Positions 9,253 to 18,805 of a stretch of 64,000 bases of DNA are shown piece by piece (the stretch's first letter is position 1; each line of letters starts with the position of its first letter). This DNA is from DASZWJ01 sp963813895. Its GTDB lineage: Bacteria; Pseudomonadota; Gammaproteobacteria; JAURND01. The notes beneath the pieces are model-generated. The model saw only the letters and a list, made by a program, of their open reading frames with translations, searched no databases and was not told the DNA's origin. The DNA lies in the NCBI GenBank assembly GCA_963813895.1, contig CAWFAS010000005.1, forward strand, positions 62,001 to 126,000, read 5' to 3'. A program made the position numbers and the translations under genes.

Positions 9253-10860
9253 ATGCCTACATTATCTTCCAATATAAATTCGCAAAGTTCACTATTCAAA
9301 GCAAATACCGCGCATATGACAAGCCTGGTCACTGACTTGCGCGAGAAAACCGCCCAAATTGTAAAGGGCGGCAACGAACAGGCACGAAAGCGTCATCAAC
9401 AGCACGGTAAACTTTTGCCGCGGGAACGTATTGAATACCTGCTCGACTCAGGTTCACCGTTTTTAGAATTGTCGCAGTTTGCCGGTTTTGAAATGTATGG
9501 CGAACCAGTGCCTTCGGGTGGCCTTATCGCCGGTATCGGACAGGTGATGGGGCAGGAATGCATGATTGTAGCTAATGACGCCACTGTTAAAGGTGGCACG
9601 TATTATCCCATCACCGTTAAAAAACATTTACGTGCTCAGGAAATTGCGCAAATAAATCATTTACCCTGTATTTATTTGGTAGATTCAGGCGGCGCATTTC
9701 TGCCGATGCAGGATGAAGTTTTTCCCGATAAAGAACACTTTGGACGTATTTTTTATAATCAAGCTAATATGTCAGCCCAAGGCATTGCCCAAATTGCCGT
9801 AGTGATGGGCTCCTGTACTGCTGGAGGAGCCTACGTACCGGCTATGGCGGATATCACTATCATGGTGCGGCAGCAGGCGACTATTTTTCTCGGTGGGCCG
9901 CCATTGGTTAAAGCAGCGACAGGTGAAGTCGTATCAGCCGAAGAACTAGGAGGTGCCGAAGTACATTGCCGCACTTCTGGTGTGGCAGATTACTATGCGC
10001 AGAATGATGCCCATGCTCTACAGCAGGCACGAGAAGCAGTCGCCCATTTAAATCGTAGCAAAAAGTTAACCCTGGCCATACGTCCTAGTAAAGAGCCCAT
10101 ATATTCTGCGCAAGAACTTTATGGCATAGTCAATGCCGACTCTCGTCAGCCTTATGATGTGCATGAAATTATTGCCCGGATAGTCGATGCATCTGAGTTT
10201 GACGAATTTAAGGCCCTATATGGCAGTACTTTGGTCTGTGGATTTGCCCATATTTATGGATATCCGGTAGGGGTGGTTGCCAACAATGGTATTTTATTTT
10301 CCGAATCTGCATTAAAGGGTGCGCATTTTATCCAATTGTGCGCCCAAAGAAAAATTCCCTTGGTTTTCCTGCAAAATATTACCGGTTTTATGGTGGGCAA
10401 AAAATATGAAACTCGCGGTATAGCCAAAGATGGTGCCAAACTAGTGACTGCGGTTGCTTGCGCTGGCGTGCCAAAGTTCACCGTGATTATCGGTGGGAGT
10501 TTTGGCGCTGGGAATTATGCTATGAGTGGCCGAGCCTACAACCCGCGTTTTTTATGGATGTGGCCTAATGCACGCATTTCAGTCATGGGGGGCGAACAGG
10601 CTGCTAACGTATTGGCGCAAGTCAATCAGGAAAAAAAGCTGCGCCAAGGTGAAGCTTATGATCCTGCCGCTGATGAATCCTATAAAGCTAAAATCCGTGG
10701 CCAATATGAAACTCAGGGTCACCCCTATTATGCCAGCGCCCGTTTGTGGGACGATGGCATCATTGATCCGATAGACACCCGTAAAGTTTTGGGCCTGGGG
10801 ATTTCTGCGGCGTTAAATAGTCCAATACGGGAGACGAATTGGGGGGTGTTTAGGATGTAG
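9253..10860 (+). CDS. liuB: Methylcrotonyl-CoA carboxylase beta subunit (carboxyltransferase)
   Basis: The carboxyltransferase subunit transfers CO2 from biotin to 3-methylcrotonyl-CoA, the step after isovaleryl-CoA dehydrogenase. The 535 residues match the family. Two crotonase-like halves are visible: the N-terminal half with RIEYLLDSGSPFLELS, PCIYLVDSGGAFLPMQ and GSCTAGGAYVPAM (about residues 190-202), and the C-terminal half with FLQNITGFMVGKKYE and GGSFGAGNYAMSGRAYNPRF, the latter typical of methylcrotonyl rather than propionyl carboxylases. The start MPTLSSNINSQ is the first ATG after the R1 element. The biotin-bearing alpha subunit, the methylglutaconyl-CoA hydratase and the HMG-CoA lyase usually found beside it are absent from the window. 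Confidence 0.92.
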   Translation: MPTLSSNINSQSSLFKANTAHMTSLVTDLREKTAQIVKGGNEQARKRHQQHGKLLPRERIEYLLDSGSPFLELSQFAGFEMYGEPVPSGGLIAGIGQVMGQECMIVANDATVKGGTYYPITVKKHLRAQEIAQINHLPCIYLVDSGGAFLPMQDEVFPDKEHFGRIFYNQANMSAQGIAQIAVVMGSCTAGGAYVPAMADITIMVRQQATIFLGGPPLVKAATGEVVSAEELGGAEVHCRTSGVADYYAQNDAHALQQAREAVAHLNRSKKLTLAIRPSKEPIYSAQELYGIVNADSRQPYDVHEIIARIVDASEFDEFKALYGSTLVCGFAHIYGYPVGVVANNGILFSESALKGAHFIQLCAQRKIPLVFLQNITGFMVGKKYETRGIAKDGAKLVTAVACAGVPKFTVIIGGSFGAGNYAMSGRAYNPRFLWMWPNARISVMGGEQAANVLAQVNQEKKLRQGEAYDPAADESYKAKIRGQYETQGHPYYASARLWDDGIIDPIDTRKVLGLGISAALNSPIRETNWGVFRM

Positions 10861-11381
10861 CCTACAGACCAATCTTTGTAAGGATTTACCCTATGAGTTT
10901 AGTAGCTTTCTCCCTTCTCTCGCTGGGAGGCGTTGTCGCACGTTATTCTACGTACTGTGGGAAGCACTGTATCTCTCTCTCCTACTATGATTGAATGAAG
11001 AGGGGACAATTGTGTTTAATTAGGAAAGAGAGGTAAATTTTAACAAATGAATGCCACACCAACCTCTTTCCCTATTATTCAGCATAGCAACTCCCGCAAG
11101 GGGAGAGGGGATATAGAGCAGGAAAAAAATACAGAGCGAGGTAAGATTTGGTACTATTTCTGACTAGCAGTGCCTCTTTCCTCTAGCTATTTATTATCTC
11201 AGGCAGCCTCTCTTCCTCTGGTTCTATATCCCCTCTCCCCTTGCGGGAGAGGGGGTTGGTGTGGCATTCATTGGTGAAAATTAAATAGTAATGCTTAATA
11301 TTCCCTCTCCCGCAGGGGAGAGGGGAATATCCCGATGTGTGCTAAATAATTACGTCAAAATTAACATATACAGGGGCAAAA
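10861..11381. repeat. 521-bp gap filled by R2-type inverted repeats
   Basis: No gene is seen. A long interrupted inverted repeat runs from about 11043 (AATGAATGCCACACCAACC, then CTCCCGCAAGGGGAGAGGGG) to its complement ending near 11273. It is followed by GTGAAAATTAAATAGTAATG and another CCCTCTCCCGCAGGGGAGAGGG hairpin. The motif AAGCACTGTATC near 10970 recurs in other R2 copies (18806-18985 and 44900-45090), and the block GTGAAAATTAAATAGTAA recurs at about 39405. Any promoter for the next gene would lie in the last 50 bases. Confidence 0.8.
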
Positions 11382-12455
11382 ATGACACTAAAACTTATCG
11401 CCATAGGCGGTTTAGGAAATATGCTGGGCCCTTCTGCACAGCATCTGCAAGGCAGTGAACAGGCCAGCTATATCCGCGTATTAGACAGAGGCACTAAAGG
11501 TGAGCGCAAAGATAAATTTCGCCAAGATTGGAAGAGCCATGGGGCGGAGCTGGTGGCTGATTTAACTAGTTTAGTGGGCGATGGCGATTTTGATGGCGTG
11601 GTCATTTGCGCTGGAAAAAATGGTGATGATTTTCAAATTTTTTCTGATTTAGTGCCCCTGTTACAAACAGGTGCCGCAGGCCGCAGTTATTTTGTGTTAC
11701 ATCTATCCACGGTTAGCTGTGATTTTGTCAAAGCGACTTATCAGTATTGTGCAGGCTTTGGCATCAAGTATGTTAATTATCCGCTAACGGGTGGCGCAAA
11801 AGGAGCAGCAAATGCGGTTATGTTGATTTTATGTAGCGGCGATAAGGCGTTGTATAATCGAGTGGAACCACTGTTGCAGCGTGTCGGTAAGCCGCAATAT
11901 TTTGGTGCGGAAATCGCGACGGGTGCGGCGGTAAAATTAATCGGTCATGTGCTGGTGTTTCACGGATTATTAGGCCTTTCATTGGCAGTTGCGCTGCATA
12001 AACGTGTGATTGGATCTGAAGAATTAGGCGTCGCACAGGTTTCGCTATTCGATTTTCTCAACAATGGGGGCGGTGGAACCAAACAATGGGATTTTCCCGT
12101 GCGTTATGGAATTGTAGAAAACGACTGGCAACATGGTTTTTTATTGCAACACGCTGTCATTGATGTGCTCTATACGGCAGATTTATTATTAAAGCAGCAG
12201 TTGCCAGAGTTGCTGTTGTTGCCGTTATTGCAAACAGCACTATTGTTTGCCTATTTGTTAACTGCAAATCCTGATAAAGAATTGGCGACTCAGTCTGTAA
12301 CGCAATTACTTGCGGCTACCCCGAAAAATGTTATCGATGAGTATCTGGCTAAATACCTTTCTTTGAATATAAATACTTGTTTTAATCATTGTGTATCTGC
12401 TCTTCCGAAACATATTCAGGGTACTTTGATGATGGATGTGGACTATAAAATCTAG
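11382..12455 (+). CDS. NAD(P)-binding 3-hydroxyacid dehydrogenase-like protein (3-hydroxyisobutyrate dehydrogenase superfamily)
   Basis: The N-terminus LIAIGGLGNMLGPSA is a glycine-rich dinucleotide-binding loop of the beta-hydroxyacid dehydrogenase type. LSTVS (about residue 108) and YPLTGGAKGAANA (about 131) fit the substrate-binding strands, and GAAVKLIGHVLVFHGL (about 184) carries the lysine that is catalytic in this superfamily. At 357 residues it is longer than typical family members (about 300), with a long leucine-rich helical C-terminus. The substrate cannot be told; 3-hydroxyisobutyrate (valine breakdown) would fit the neighbouring branched-chain genes but is not proven. The stop codon TAG is the first CTAG of an R3 element, so the true C-terminus may once have been different. 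Confidence 0.7.
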   Translation: MTLKLIAIGGLGNMLGPSAQHLQGSEQASYIRVLDRGTKGERKDKFRQDWKSHGAELVADLTSLVGDGDFDGVVICAGKNGDDFQIFSDLVPLLQTGAAGRSYFVLHLSTVSCDFVKATYQYCAGFGIKYVNYPLTGGAKGAANAVMLILCSGDKALYNRVEPLLQRVGKPQYFGAEIATGAAVKLIGHVLVFHGLLGLSLAVALHKRVIGSEELGVAQVSLFDFLNNGGGGTKQWDFPVRYGIVENDWQHGFLLQHAVIDVLYTADLLLKQQLPELLLLPLLQTALLFAYLLTANPDKELATQSVTQLLAATPKNVIDEYLAKYLSLNINTCFNHCVSALPKHIQGTLMMDVDYKI

Positions 12456-12656
12456 GGTGGTGTAGTCACAACTTTTCCTTATTACGTCGTCCCGCGGCTT
12501 GTCCGCGGGATCCAGGGGGTTTGGCAAATAGTTTCTTTGTCCTCTCAGCAGGTTTAGGCTCTTTCTGGATCCCGCGGACAAGCCGCGGGACGACGACGCA
12601 GTAGGGAAAAGCCGCAGGACGACGCAGTAAGGAAAAGCTGTGACGACACACCCTAG
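12452..12656. repeat. R3 palindromic element, CTAG-bounded, between convergent genes
   Basis: A 205-bp inverted repeat that begins CTAGGGTG and ends CACCCTAG. The arms contain CGTCGTCCCGCGGCTTGTCC and GCGGGATCCAG, followed by a loop with CTCTCAGCAGGTTTAGGCTC. The terminal CTAGs supply the TAG stops of both convergent genes. The copy at 42946-43143 shares the ends and loop but has different stem sequence. Confidence 0.92.
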
Positions 12657-15600
12657 CTGTTATCTTGACTTGATACAGTTTGCGCAGTGTCCTGTTTCTT
12701 CTTCCATTTCCTGGCCAAATTATCCATTACCAAATAAAACACCGGAGTGACATAAAGCGTCAGCATCTGTGAAAACAACAACCCTCCTACCACAGCCACC
12801 CCCATAGGCCGTCGTGATTCACCACCGGTACCCATGCCTAAAGCCAATGGCAACGTCGCTAAAATGGCTGTCATGGTGGTCATTAAAATCGGCCGAAAGC
12901 GCGTCATACAAGCCTGTATAATGGCATCGTAGGCGCTGAGATTGTGATTGCGACGGGCTGTAATTGCGAAATCGACCATCATAATTCCGTTCTTTTTAAC
13001 CAATCCCACTAACATAATAATGCCGATGAAACTGAAGATATCCAACTCCAGATGAAATAGCAGCAACATTAAGAGCGCGCCAAAACTGGCGAAGGGCAAT
13101 GCAGTCAGAATGGTTAATGGGTGAATAAAGTGTTCATACAGTATAGCCAATACTACATATATAACGAAAATGGTCATTATTAGTAAGAGGGGCAGTGTGC
13201 GCAGAGAAGATTTAAACACGAGAGCAGAACCAGCAAAGGCTCCAGTAACCCCAGCAGGAAGAATGGTTTTTGCCAATGCCTCCACTTCATTTGAGACGGT
13301 ACCCAAAGAGGCGCCTAAAGCCAGGTTAAAAGAGAGCATTACGGCTGGCAACTGACCATAGTGGTTGATAGCCAATGGCCCAGTCCCTTGCTCTAATATC
13401 ACGACCGTACTCAAAGGAACTAACTTGCCATTGACCGAGCGGGCATAAATAGAGTTGATTGAGTTGACGTTACCTTGATGTTGGTTATCAATGTCAGCAA
13501 TGACTTGGTACTCATCCGTAGCGGTATAAATAGTGCTGATTTGTCGTTGGCCATAAGCGTCATAAAGCGCCGTTTGAATCGCTTCAGCCGTGAGACCCAG
13601 GGCTGCAGCGCGATCATAGAGAATTTTTACGCGAATTTCCGGATTGGTTAGATCTAAGTCACTATTCACATCGCGTATGCCTGGTAACTGAGCTATTTTC
13701 TCCTGTAATTTAACGGAGACAGCCTGTAGTTGCTGCAGATCATGACCTTGCAGTACGTATTGATAATTACTACTAGTCACTGCGCCGCCTGCTTGTATCG
13801 CCGGAGGATTACGGAAAAATGCTTGTATCCCGGGGATCTTCTGCAAGCTACGGCGTAACTGCGAGATAATCTCATCCGCAGTGAAATCGCGTTCTGAAAA
13901 AGGTTTGAGTCGAATATTGAGCTGCCCGCCGCTGGCATTACCGCCACTGCGTCCCTGACCAATTACCGAAATGATATGATCAACACTGGGATTGCGCCGG
14001 ACCACTTCCGCCACGGCCTGTTGGCGTTGCACTAGATCAGCGAATGAAGTACCTACTGGCACTTGGGTGCCCCCCATAATAATGCCGGTATCTTCAGAGG
14101 GAATAAACCCTTTAGAGACTATGCCAAACAATAAGATCGTCAGTACCAGTACGACCCCCGTCATGACCAGCATTCCTTTGCGGCGCATTAAAGACCAGCG
14201 CAGACTTTGCTCATAATAAACCTTGGTAGTCATAAAAAGACGTTCAAACCAGGGAAATAGCGAAGAACTATTGTAATCAGAATGTTCTTGCGTATGGGCA
14301 GGGGAAGCCATGTTATCAGGGGTAGTCGAGGGTGGCTTGGTGACTGGATTTTTGCGCAACAAATTGGCACACAGCATTGGGGTCAGGGTTAATGCCACGA
14401 CACCTGAAATCAGGATTGAAATACCCACCACTACCGCAAACTCATGGAATAGGCGTCCTAGTAGTCCGCCCATAAAAAGCAGGGGTAAAAATACCGCAAC
14501 CAATGAAATAGTCATGGAAATTACGGTAAAAAATATTTCCTGGCTACCCTTGAGCGCTGCTTCCAATCGACCCATGCCCTGCTCCATATAACGCACAATG
14601 TTTTCCAGCACCACGATCGCATCATCGACAATAAATCCTACAGCCAGCACTAGACCCATCAGCGATAGATTGTCTATGCTATAACCCAGCCAGTACATTA
14701 CCCCAAAGGTGGCGATTAACGAGACGGGCAAGGATAGCACGGCAATAATGGTGGGCCAGACACTGCCCAGGAACAGCAAAATAATGCCAGCCACCAGCGC
14801 TATGGCCAGCAACAGCGTAAACTTCATCTCTCCCAATGCTGCTTTGATAAAGTCAGAGCGGTCATAAACAATATTAAACTGAGCCCCGCCTGGTAATTTG
14901 CCGGCCAGTTCAGGCAATAGTGCGTGGATGGCGTCTGCCACGGCGACGGTGTTGGAGCCTGGTTGCCGCTGCACCGCAAGGATAATGGCGCGATGATTGT
15001 CAAACCAAGCTGCTGCTTGGTTATTGGCGACACTATCTTCTGCAGTTCCTACATCCCGCAGACGTACCGTGGCACCAGCGACATAGCCGATAATCGCCTG
15101 ATTAAAACTGATGGCATCCGTATAAGGGCTGGATGTTTTAACCGTATAGGTGCGTTCTGGAGTGCGCAATATTCCTGCCGGCTGATTAGTATTGGCTGCC
15201 CGAATGGCGGAGATAATGTCCGTGCTACTTAAATTGCGGGCCGCCATTGCACTCGGATTAAGGTGAATACGCACAGCATATTGTTGACTACCAAATACCT
15301 GCACTTGTGCTACACCATTGACCATGGATAAGCGCTGGGCTATGTAAGTTTGTGCGTACTCATCCAGGGTGGTAAGCGGGATATTATCGCCCGTCAGTGC
15401 CAGATAAATGATAGGTGAAGACGCCGGATTAACCTTACGCATCGTGGGTGGGCTGGTCATATCGGCTGGCAAGGATTTAGCCGTTTGCGAAATGGCTGTC
15501 TGTACGTCTTGCGCTGCTGCATCGATATTTCGGTCTAGGGCAAATTGCAGGGTGATCGAGGTTTGTCCCGAGGAGTTAACTGAAGTCATAGAATCCAGGC

Positions 15601-15826
15601 CGGCAATGGCGCTGAATTGTTTTTCCAGGGGCGTCGCTACAGCATTAGCCATGGTTTCCGGATCTGCCCCAGGCAAATTGGCGCTGACTTGGATAGTGGC
15701 GAAATCAACTTCAGGCAATTCACTAATGGGTAATGCCTGATAAGCAAACCAGCCGAAAACGACCATTGCTATAGTTAAGACAATGGTAGAAACCGGACGT
15801 TCTATGAAAAGTTTTGAAATGTTCAT
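12653..15826 (-). CDS. RND efflux pump, HAE1 family (inner-membrane component)
   Basis: A proton-driven exporter of hydrophobic or amphiphilic compounds in the inner membrane, working with the fusion protein and outer-membrane channel encoded upstream. The 1,057 residues match the AcrB/MdtB-C size. The N-terminus MNISKLFIERPV is standard for the family. TM4 carries the proton-relay pair in GFIVDDAIVVLEN (about residue 400), and the matching C-terminal TM10 region has GLVKKNGIMMVDFA with its lysine. Two large periplasmic loops separate the helices. A linker of about 30 residues rich in Ser/Thr/Pro (around residue 500) separates the halves. It is third in the operon. Its TAG stop lies inside the terminal CTAG of an R3 element. 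Substrate is unknown. Confidence 0.95.
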   Translation of the reverse strand: MNISKLFIERPVSTIVLTIAMVVFGWFAYQALPISELPEVDFATIQVSANLPGADPETMANAVATPLEKQFSAIAGLDSMTSVNSSGQTSITLQFALDRNIDAAAQDVQTAISQTAKSLPADMTSPPTMRKVNPASSPIIYLALTGDNIPLTTLDEYAQTYIAQRLSMVNGVAQVQVFGSQQYAVRIHLNPSAMAARNLSSTDIISAIRAANTNQPAGILRTPERTYTVKTSSPYTDAISFNQAIIGYVAGATVRLRDVGTAEDSVANNQAAAWFDNHRAIILAVQRQPGSNTVAVADAIHALLPELAGKLPGGAQFNIVYDRSDFIKAALGEMKFTLLLAIALVAGIILLFLGSVWPTIIAVLSLPVSLIATFGVMYWLGYSIDNLSLMGLVLAVGFIVDDAIVVLENIVRYMEQGMGRLEAALKGSQEIFFTVISMTISLVAVFLPLLFMGGLLGRLFHEFAVVVGISILISGVVALTLTPMLCANLLRKNPVTKPPSTTPDNMASPAHTQEHSDYNSSSLFPWFERLFMTTKVYYEQSLRWSLMRRKGMLVMTGVVLVLTILLFGIVSKGFIPSEDTGIIMGGTQVPVGTSFADLVQRQQAVAEVVRRNPSVDHIISVIGQGRSGGNASGGQLNIRLKPFSERDFTADEIISQLRRSLQKIPGIQAFFRNPPAIQAGGAVTSSNYQYVLQGHDLQQLQAVSVKLQEKIAQLPGIRDVNSDLDLTNPEIRVKILYDRAAALGLTAEAIQTALYDAYGQRQISTIYTATDEYQVIADIDNQHQGNVNSINSIYARSVNGKLVPLSTVVILEQGTGPLAINHYGQLPAVMLSFNLALGASLGTVSNEVEALAKTILPAGVTGAFAGSALVFKSSLRTLPLLLIMTIFVIYVVLAILYEHFIHPLTILTALPFASFGALLMLLLFHLELDIFSFIGIIMLVGLVKKNGIMMVDFAITARRNHNLSAYDAIIQACMTRFRPILMTTMTAILATLPLALGMGTGGESRRPMGVAVVGGLLFSQMLTLYVTPVFYLVMDNLARKWKKKQDTAQTVSSQDNS

Positions 15827-15863
15827 GTAAAGTATCTTTTTTTGAAGGAAGACTCAGATAAAG

Positions 15864-16023
15864 TGCCACTAGAAGCTGCCCCCTTCCTAACCTTCCCCCG
15901 CAAGCGGGGGAAGGGACTTGCTCGAGCTAGTATGGGGTTGGCTGCATAGCTGATTGTCCTGCCGAACCAGTCCCTTCCCCCGCTTGCGGGGGAAGGTTAG
16001 GATGGGGGCAGCTTCTAGTGGCA
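15864..16023. repeat. R1 palindromic element, copy D, inside the efflux operon
   Basis: TGCCACTAGAAGCTGCCCCC on the left and its complement on the right, with two internal GC-rich hairpins. It lies between the pump and fusion-protein genes, so it would be transcribed as part of the operon mRNA. The TATAAATAAATATTT block that follows copy B also follows here. Confidence 0.93.
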
Positions 16024-16099
16024 ACCCATTCGTAACCTCACTATAAATAAATATTTAGGGCTCTCTCAGCCCGCAGAGAAAGGGGGTAATATAAGCATG

Positions 16100-17251
16100 T
16101 CAAGGTGATATTTTTTTGGCATCTAAATCGCCAGACACCTGCACCACCGATCCATCGTTCAATCCGGGAGGAATTTCCGTAATCACCGTTTCATTCCCTT
16201 TAAGTCCCCCAGCAATCACCGCTTCCTGGTTGATCTGGCGTGAAACTGTAACCGGCTGAATAACCGCTTTACCCTCTTTTAATAAGTAGACAAAACTACC
16301 TTGTTGGCCAAGTTGTACTGCGTTTTCAGGGATGATGATCGCATGAGGCTCCATGGCCAAAATCAATCGCACGGTGACTAATTGGCCTGGCCACAATTCT
16401 AAATGGGGGTTGGGAACTTTTGCTTTGACCTGTACGGTACCCGTTTCAGTATCGACATTATTATTAATAAAAGAAAGCTCTCCTTGAGCTAATGCTTCGG
16501 TGGCATTTTCTTCGATAATTTCAACTTTTAAAGTTCCAGCCTGTTGATAGTGCAATAAATTTGGCAGTTGATTTTGACTGAGATTGAAATTAATCAGCAC
16601 CGGATCGAGGCGATTGATTACCAGTAATGGGTTAGCGCTGCTAGTGCTGATCAGATCACCTTGATGTACGGTAATCGCCCCGGCTTTTCCAGAAATGGGT
16701 GCATGGATACTGGCATAACTCAGTTGGATATTAGCCTGATTTAACTGAGCCTGATCGGCGGCTACCGCCGCTTCTTGCGCTAAAGCAGCCGCTTTTGCTT
16801 CTTCATATTGTTGTCGGGTAACGTATTCTAGTTCTGCTAAAGCAGCGTATCGTTCTGCATTGGCATTGAGCAGTGCCAGTTGTGCCTGATCACGTTGTAG
16901 GTTGGCTTTAGCTTGGGCAACACCGGTTAAATAAATAGCTGGGTCAATTTCAAATAATAATTCGCCTGCTTTTACTGTTTGCCCTTGCTGGACGTAGATT
17001 TTTTTTAGCATCCCATTAGCTTGCGAGATGATGGATACGGTTTCCTCAGGTTCTACAGTACCTACTTCATCTAAAGTAATGGGAACATTTTTTATGACCG
17101 GCTGCGCCACTTTAACGATAAAGGTTTTGTTGAAGCCACCTTTTTTATGGGTATTAGTGGTATTGGGTTTGGTGCTGAGCCAGATATAAATGCCTAACAG
17201 CACAATGGTGGTTAGTGCTACGACTAGTAGGGTTGGAAATGATTTTTTCAT
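16100..17251 (-). CDS. RND efflux membrane fusion protein
   Basis: Periplasmic adaptor linking the RND pump to the outer-membrane channel. The 383 residues begin with a hydrophobic anchor (about residues 7-25, LLVVALTTIVLLGIYIWL) without a lipobox cysteine, so it is likely a single-pass inner-membrane protein. The lipoyl half-motifs flank a helical hairpin: ISQANGMLKKIYVQQGQTVK (about 74-93) and IHAPISGKAGAITVHQGDLI (about 185-205), with an alanine- and glutamine-rich hairpin between. The beta-barrel and membrane-proximal domains follow (PGQLVTVRLIL). It is second in the operon; the downstream pump gene is separated by an R1 element and the upstream TolC-like gene by a half R1 element. Confidence 0.94.
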   Translation of the reverse strand: MKKSFPTLLVVALTTIVLLGIYIWLSTKPNTTNTHKKGGFNKTFIVKVAQPVIKNVPITLDEVGTVEPEETVSIISQANGMLKKIYVQQGQTVKAGELLFEIDPAIYLTGVAQAKANLQRDQAQLALLNANAERYAALAELEYVTRQQYEEAKAAALAQEAAVAADQAQLNQANIQLSYASIHAPISGKAGAITVHQGDLISTSSANPLLVINRLDPVLINFNLSQNQLPNLLHYQQAGTLKVEIIEENATEALAQGELSFINNNVDTETGTVQVKAKVPNPHLELWPGQLVTVRLILAMEPHAIIIPENAVQLGQQGSFVYLLKEGKAVIQPVTVSRQINQEAVIAGGLKGNETVITEIPPGLNDGSVVQVSGDLDAKKISP

Positions 17252-17287
17252 AAGTTTTTTTCTGAATAATGGTATTTGGTCGAATTA

Positions 17288-17375
17288 GTGCTACTTGTGA
17301 CTGCCCCCTTCCCAACCTTCCCCCGCAAGCGGGGGAAGGGGCTTGTTCGAGCTAGGTTTGAGATTGGTGCATAAC
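17288..17375. repeat. R1 half element abutting the TolC-like gene
   Basis: Only the left half of R1 is present (GTGACTGCCCCC, the CCCCCGCAAGCGGGGG hairpin, then TTGTTCGAGCTAGG and GGTGCATAACTTAAC). Sequence stops matching where the TolC-like coding frame begins. The gene's TAA stop reads from the element's AACTTAAC segment. Confidence 0.85.
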
Positions 17376-18794
17376 TTAACTCCTCTCCCCCTGCAAAGCC
17401 CCTATCGCCTGTGCTAATTGCGCTAAGGCAACATACCAATTTAATCTGGCTTGAATACTTTGCACGCGAGCATTAGCCAAAGAAGATTGTGTTGATAGTA
17501 CAGTCAAAATATTACCTACCCCAGCTTTATATTGTCCGCGGGCTTGTTCATTGGCCTGCAGGCTACTTTTTAAAAAAATTTCCGCGCTATTGATATTAGC
17601 AGCAGCAGTTTGCAGGCTGTAATAAGCTTGCCAAACTTGTAGCTTAACTTGTTGGAACAAAGAATCCCGGGTCGCTTCAGAAGCCATTACCTGCGCTTTA
17701 GCTTGGCGGACTTGATAAGTTTGCGAGAATCCGGTGAATAGGGGTACTGTAACATTTAAGCTTATAGAGGTATTGGTAGTACTCGCATTATCTATCGTGA
17801 GGGGACCTGCTGCCGCATTAACCGTTACTATGGGCAGCGCAGCCGCTTTAGTGGCAGCCAGCTGGGATTGGCTCTGGCGCACCTGTGCTTCTGTCGCTAA
17901 GAGATCTGGACGATTCTGCTGGGCGACGGCCATCAGTTTATTAATATCGTGGTTAATTTTGTTGATGGGTGGAGTTACAGTTAAAGGCACTAATTGTAAA
18001 GGAGTATCTGCCGCTACCCCCATAGCCGTTGCCAGTTGTCCTAGGGCAATCTTATAATTGCCAGCCGCTTGTTCCAAGTTGAGAGTCGCTTGAGCCAGCG
18101 AAGCTTGTGCCTGATAAACGTCCCCAATCGTAGCCATCCCTTGTTCTCTTAACGCTTGCGAGGCATCAACGCTAGTTTTAGCTTCCGTCACACTTTCTTT
18201 ATTGGCGGTCATGAGTGCTTGCTGTCCCAATACTTCATAGTAGGCCTGCTGAATCTGAAAAATTAATTGTTGTATTGCACTATTCTGATTCAAATTGGCA
18301 GCGATCAACCCATAGCGCGCAGCACGAACTGTATTGGCGCGGGTGCCAAAATCTAACAACAAATAACTCATGCTCAGATTGGGCCCGGTGGAGCCGCCAC
18401 TGCCTGAGCCCTTAGTAAATAAATTAGAGGTATATTGAGCATTGATTCCCACGTTGATTTGGGGGAGATAAGCACTTTCTGAATTACCCAAACCCGCTGC
18501 TGCTATTTTTGCCTGCGCCCAAGCTAGTTTAGTGTCAGGATTGTTGCGCAAGGCAAAGTCAGTAATTTCTGCCAGGGTCAATGGTTTATGTGGCAGTAAC
18601 TGGGCTGCCCTTTTTGCGGCGGCGTCGTTGACTGCAATGCCGGTTGCCCCACGCCAATAGGTTTGGGGATTGGCTGTAGTTAAGCCTTCAGTATCAAAGG
18701 GATCATTGGCAAAGGCGTTTGCAGAGGAAGCGTAACCCATCATCGCCCAGAGCAGGATGAGACTTGGCATGAAAGTGCATCTGTTTGTTTTCAC
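17376..18794 (-). CDS. TolC-family outer-membrane efflux protein
   Basis: Forms the outer-membrane exit duct of the tripartite pump. The 472 residues begin with a cleavable signal peptide (MPSLILLWAMMGYASSANAFA from about residue 9). Two outer-membrane efflux repeats follow, with the helical NPDTKLAWAQAKIAAAGLG (about 75-93) and the second-repeat equivalent NRPDLLATEAQVRQSQSQLA (about 290-310), and beta-strand motifs such as PQINVGINAQYTSNLF. First gene of the efflux operon. The last residues, GALQGERS, run directly into half of an R1 palindrome that provides the stop, so the C-terminus may have been trimmed; the periplasmic barrel itself looks complete. Confidence 0.92.
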   Translation of the reverse strand: MKTNRCTFMPSLILLWAMMGYASSANAFANDPFDTEGLTTANPQTYWRGATGIAVNDAAAKRAAQLLPHKPLTLAEITDFALRNNPDTKLAWAQAKIAAAGLGNSESAYLPQINVGINAQYTSNLFTKGSGSGGSTGPNLSMSYLLLDFGTRANTVRAARYGLIAANLNQNSAIQQLIFQIQQAYYEVLGQQALMTANKESVTEAKTSVDASQALREQGMATIGDVYQAQASLAQATLNLEQAAGNYKIALGQLATAMGVAADTPLQLVPLTVTPPINKINHDINKLMAVAQQNRPDLLATEAQVRQSQSQLAATKAAALPIVTVNAAAGPLTIDNASTTNTSISLNVTVPLFTGFSQTYQVRQAKAQVMASEATRDSLFQQVKLQVWQAYYSLQTAAANINSAEIFLKSSLQANEQARGQYKAGVGNILTVLSTQSSLANARVQSIQARLNWYVALAQLAQAIGALQGERS

Positions 18795-18805
18795 GTATGG
18801 CTACT

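Noticed and set aside
5000..17400. Regularly spaced GC-rich repeats suggested a CRISPR array.
   Set aside because: Repeat units are single palindromes far apart between genes, with no short spacer series and no cas genes.
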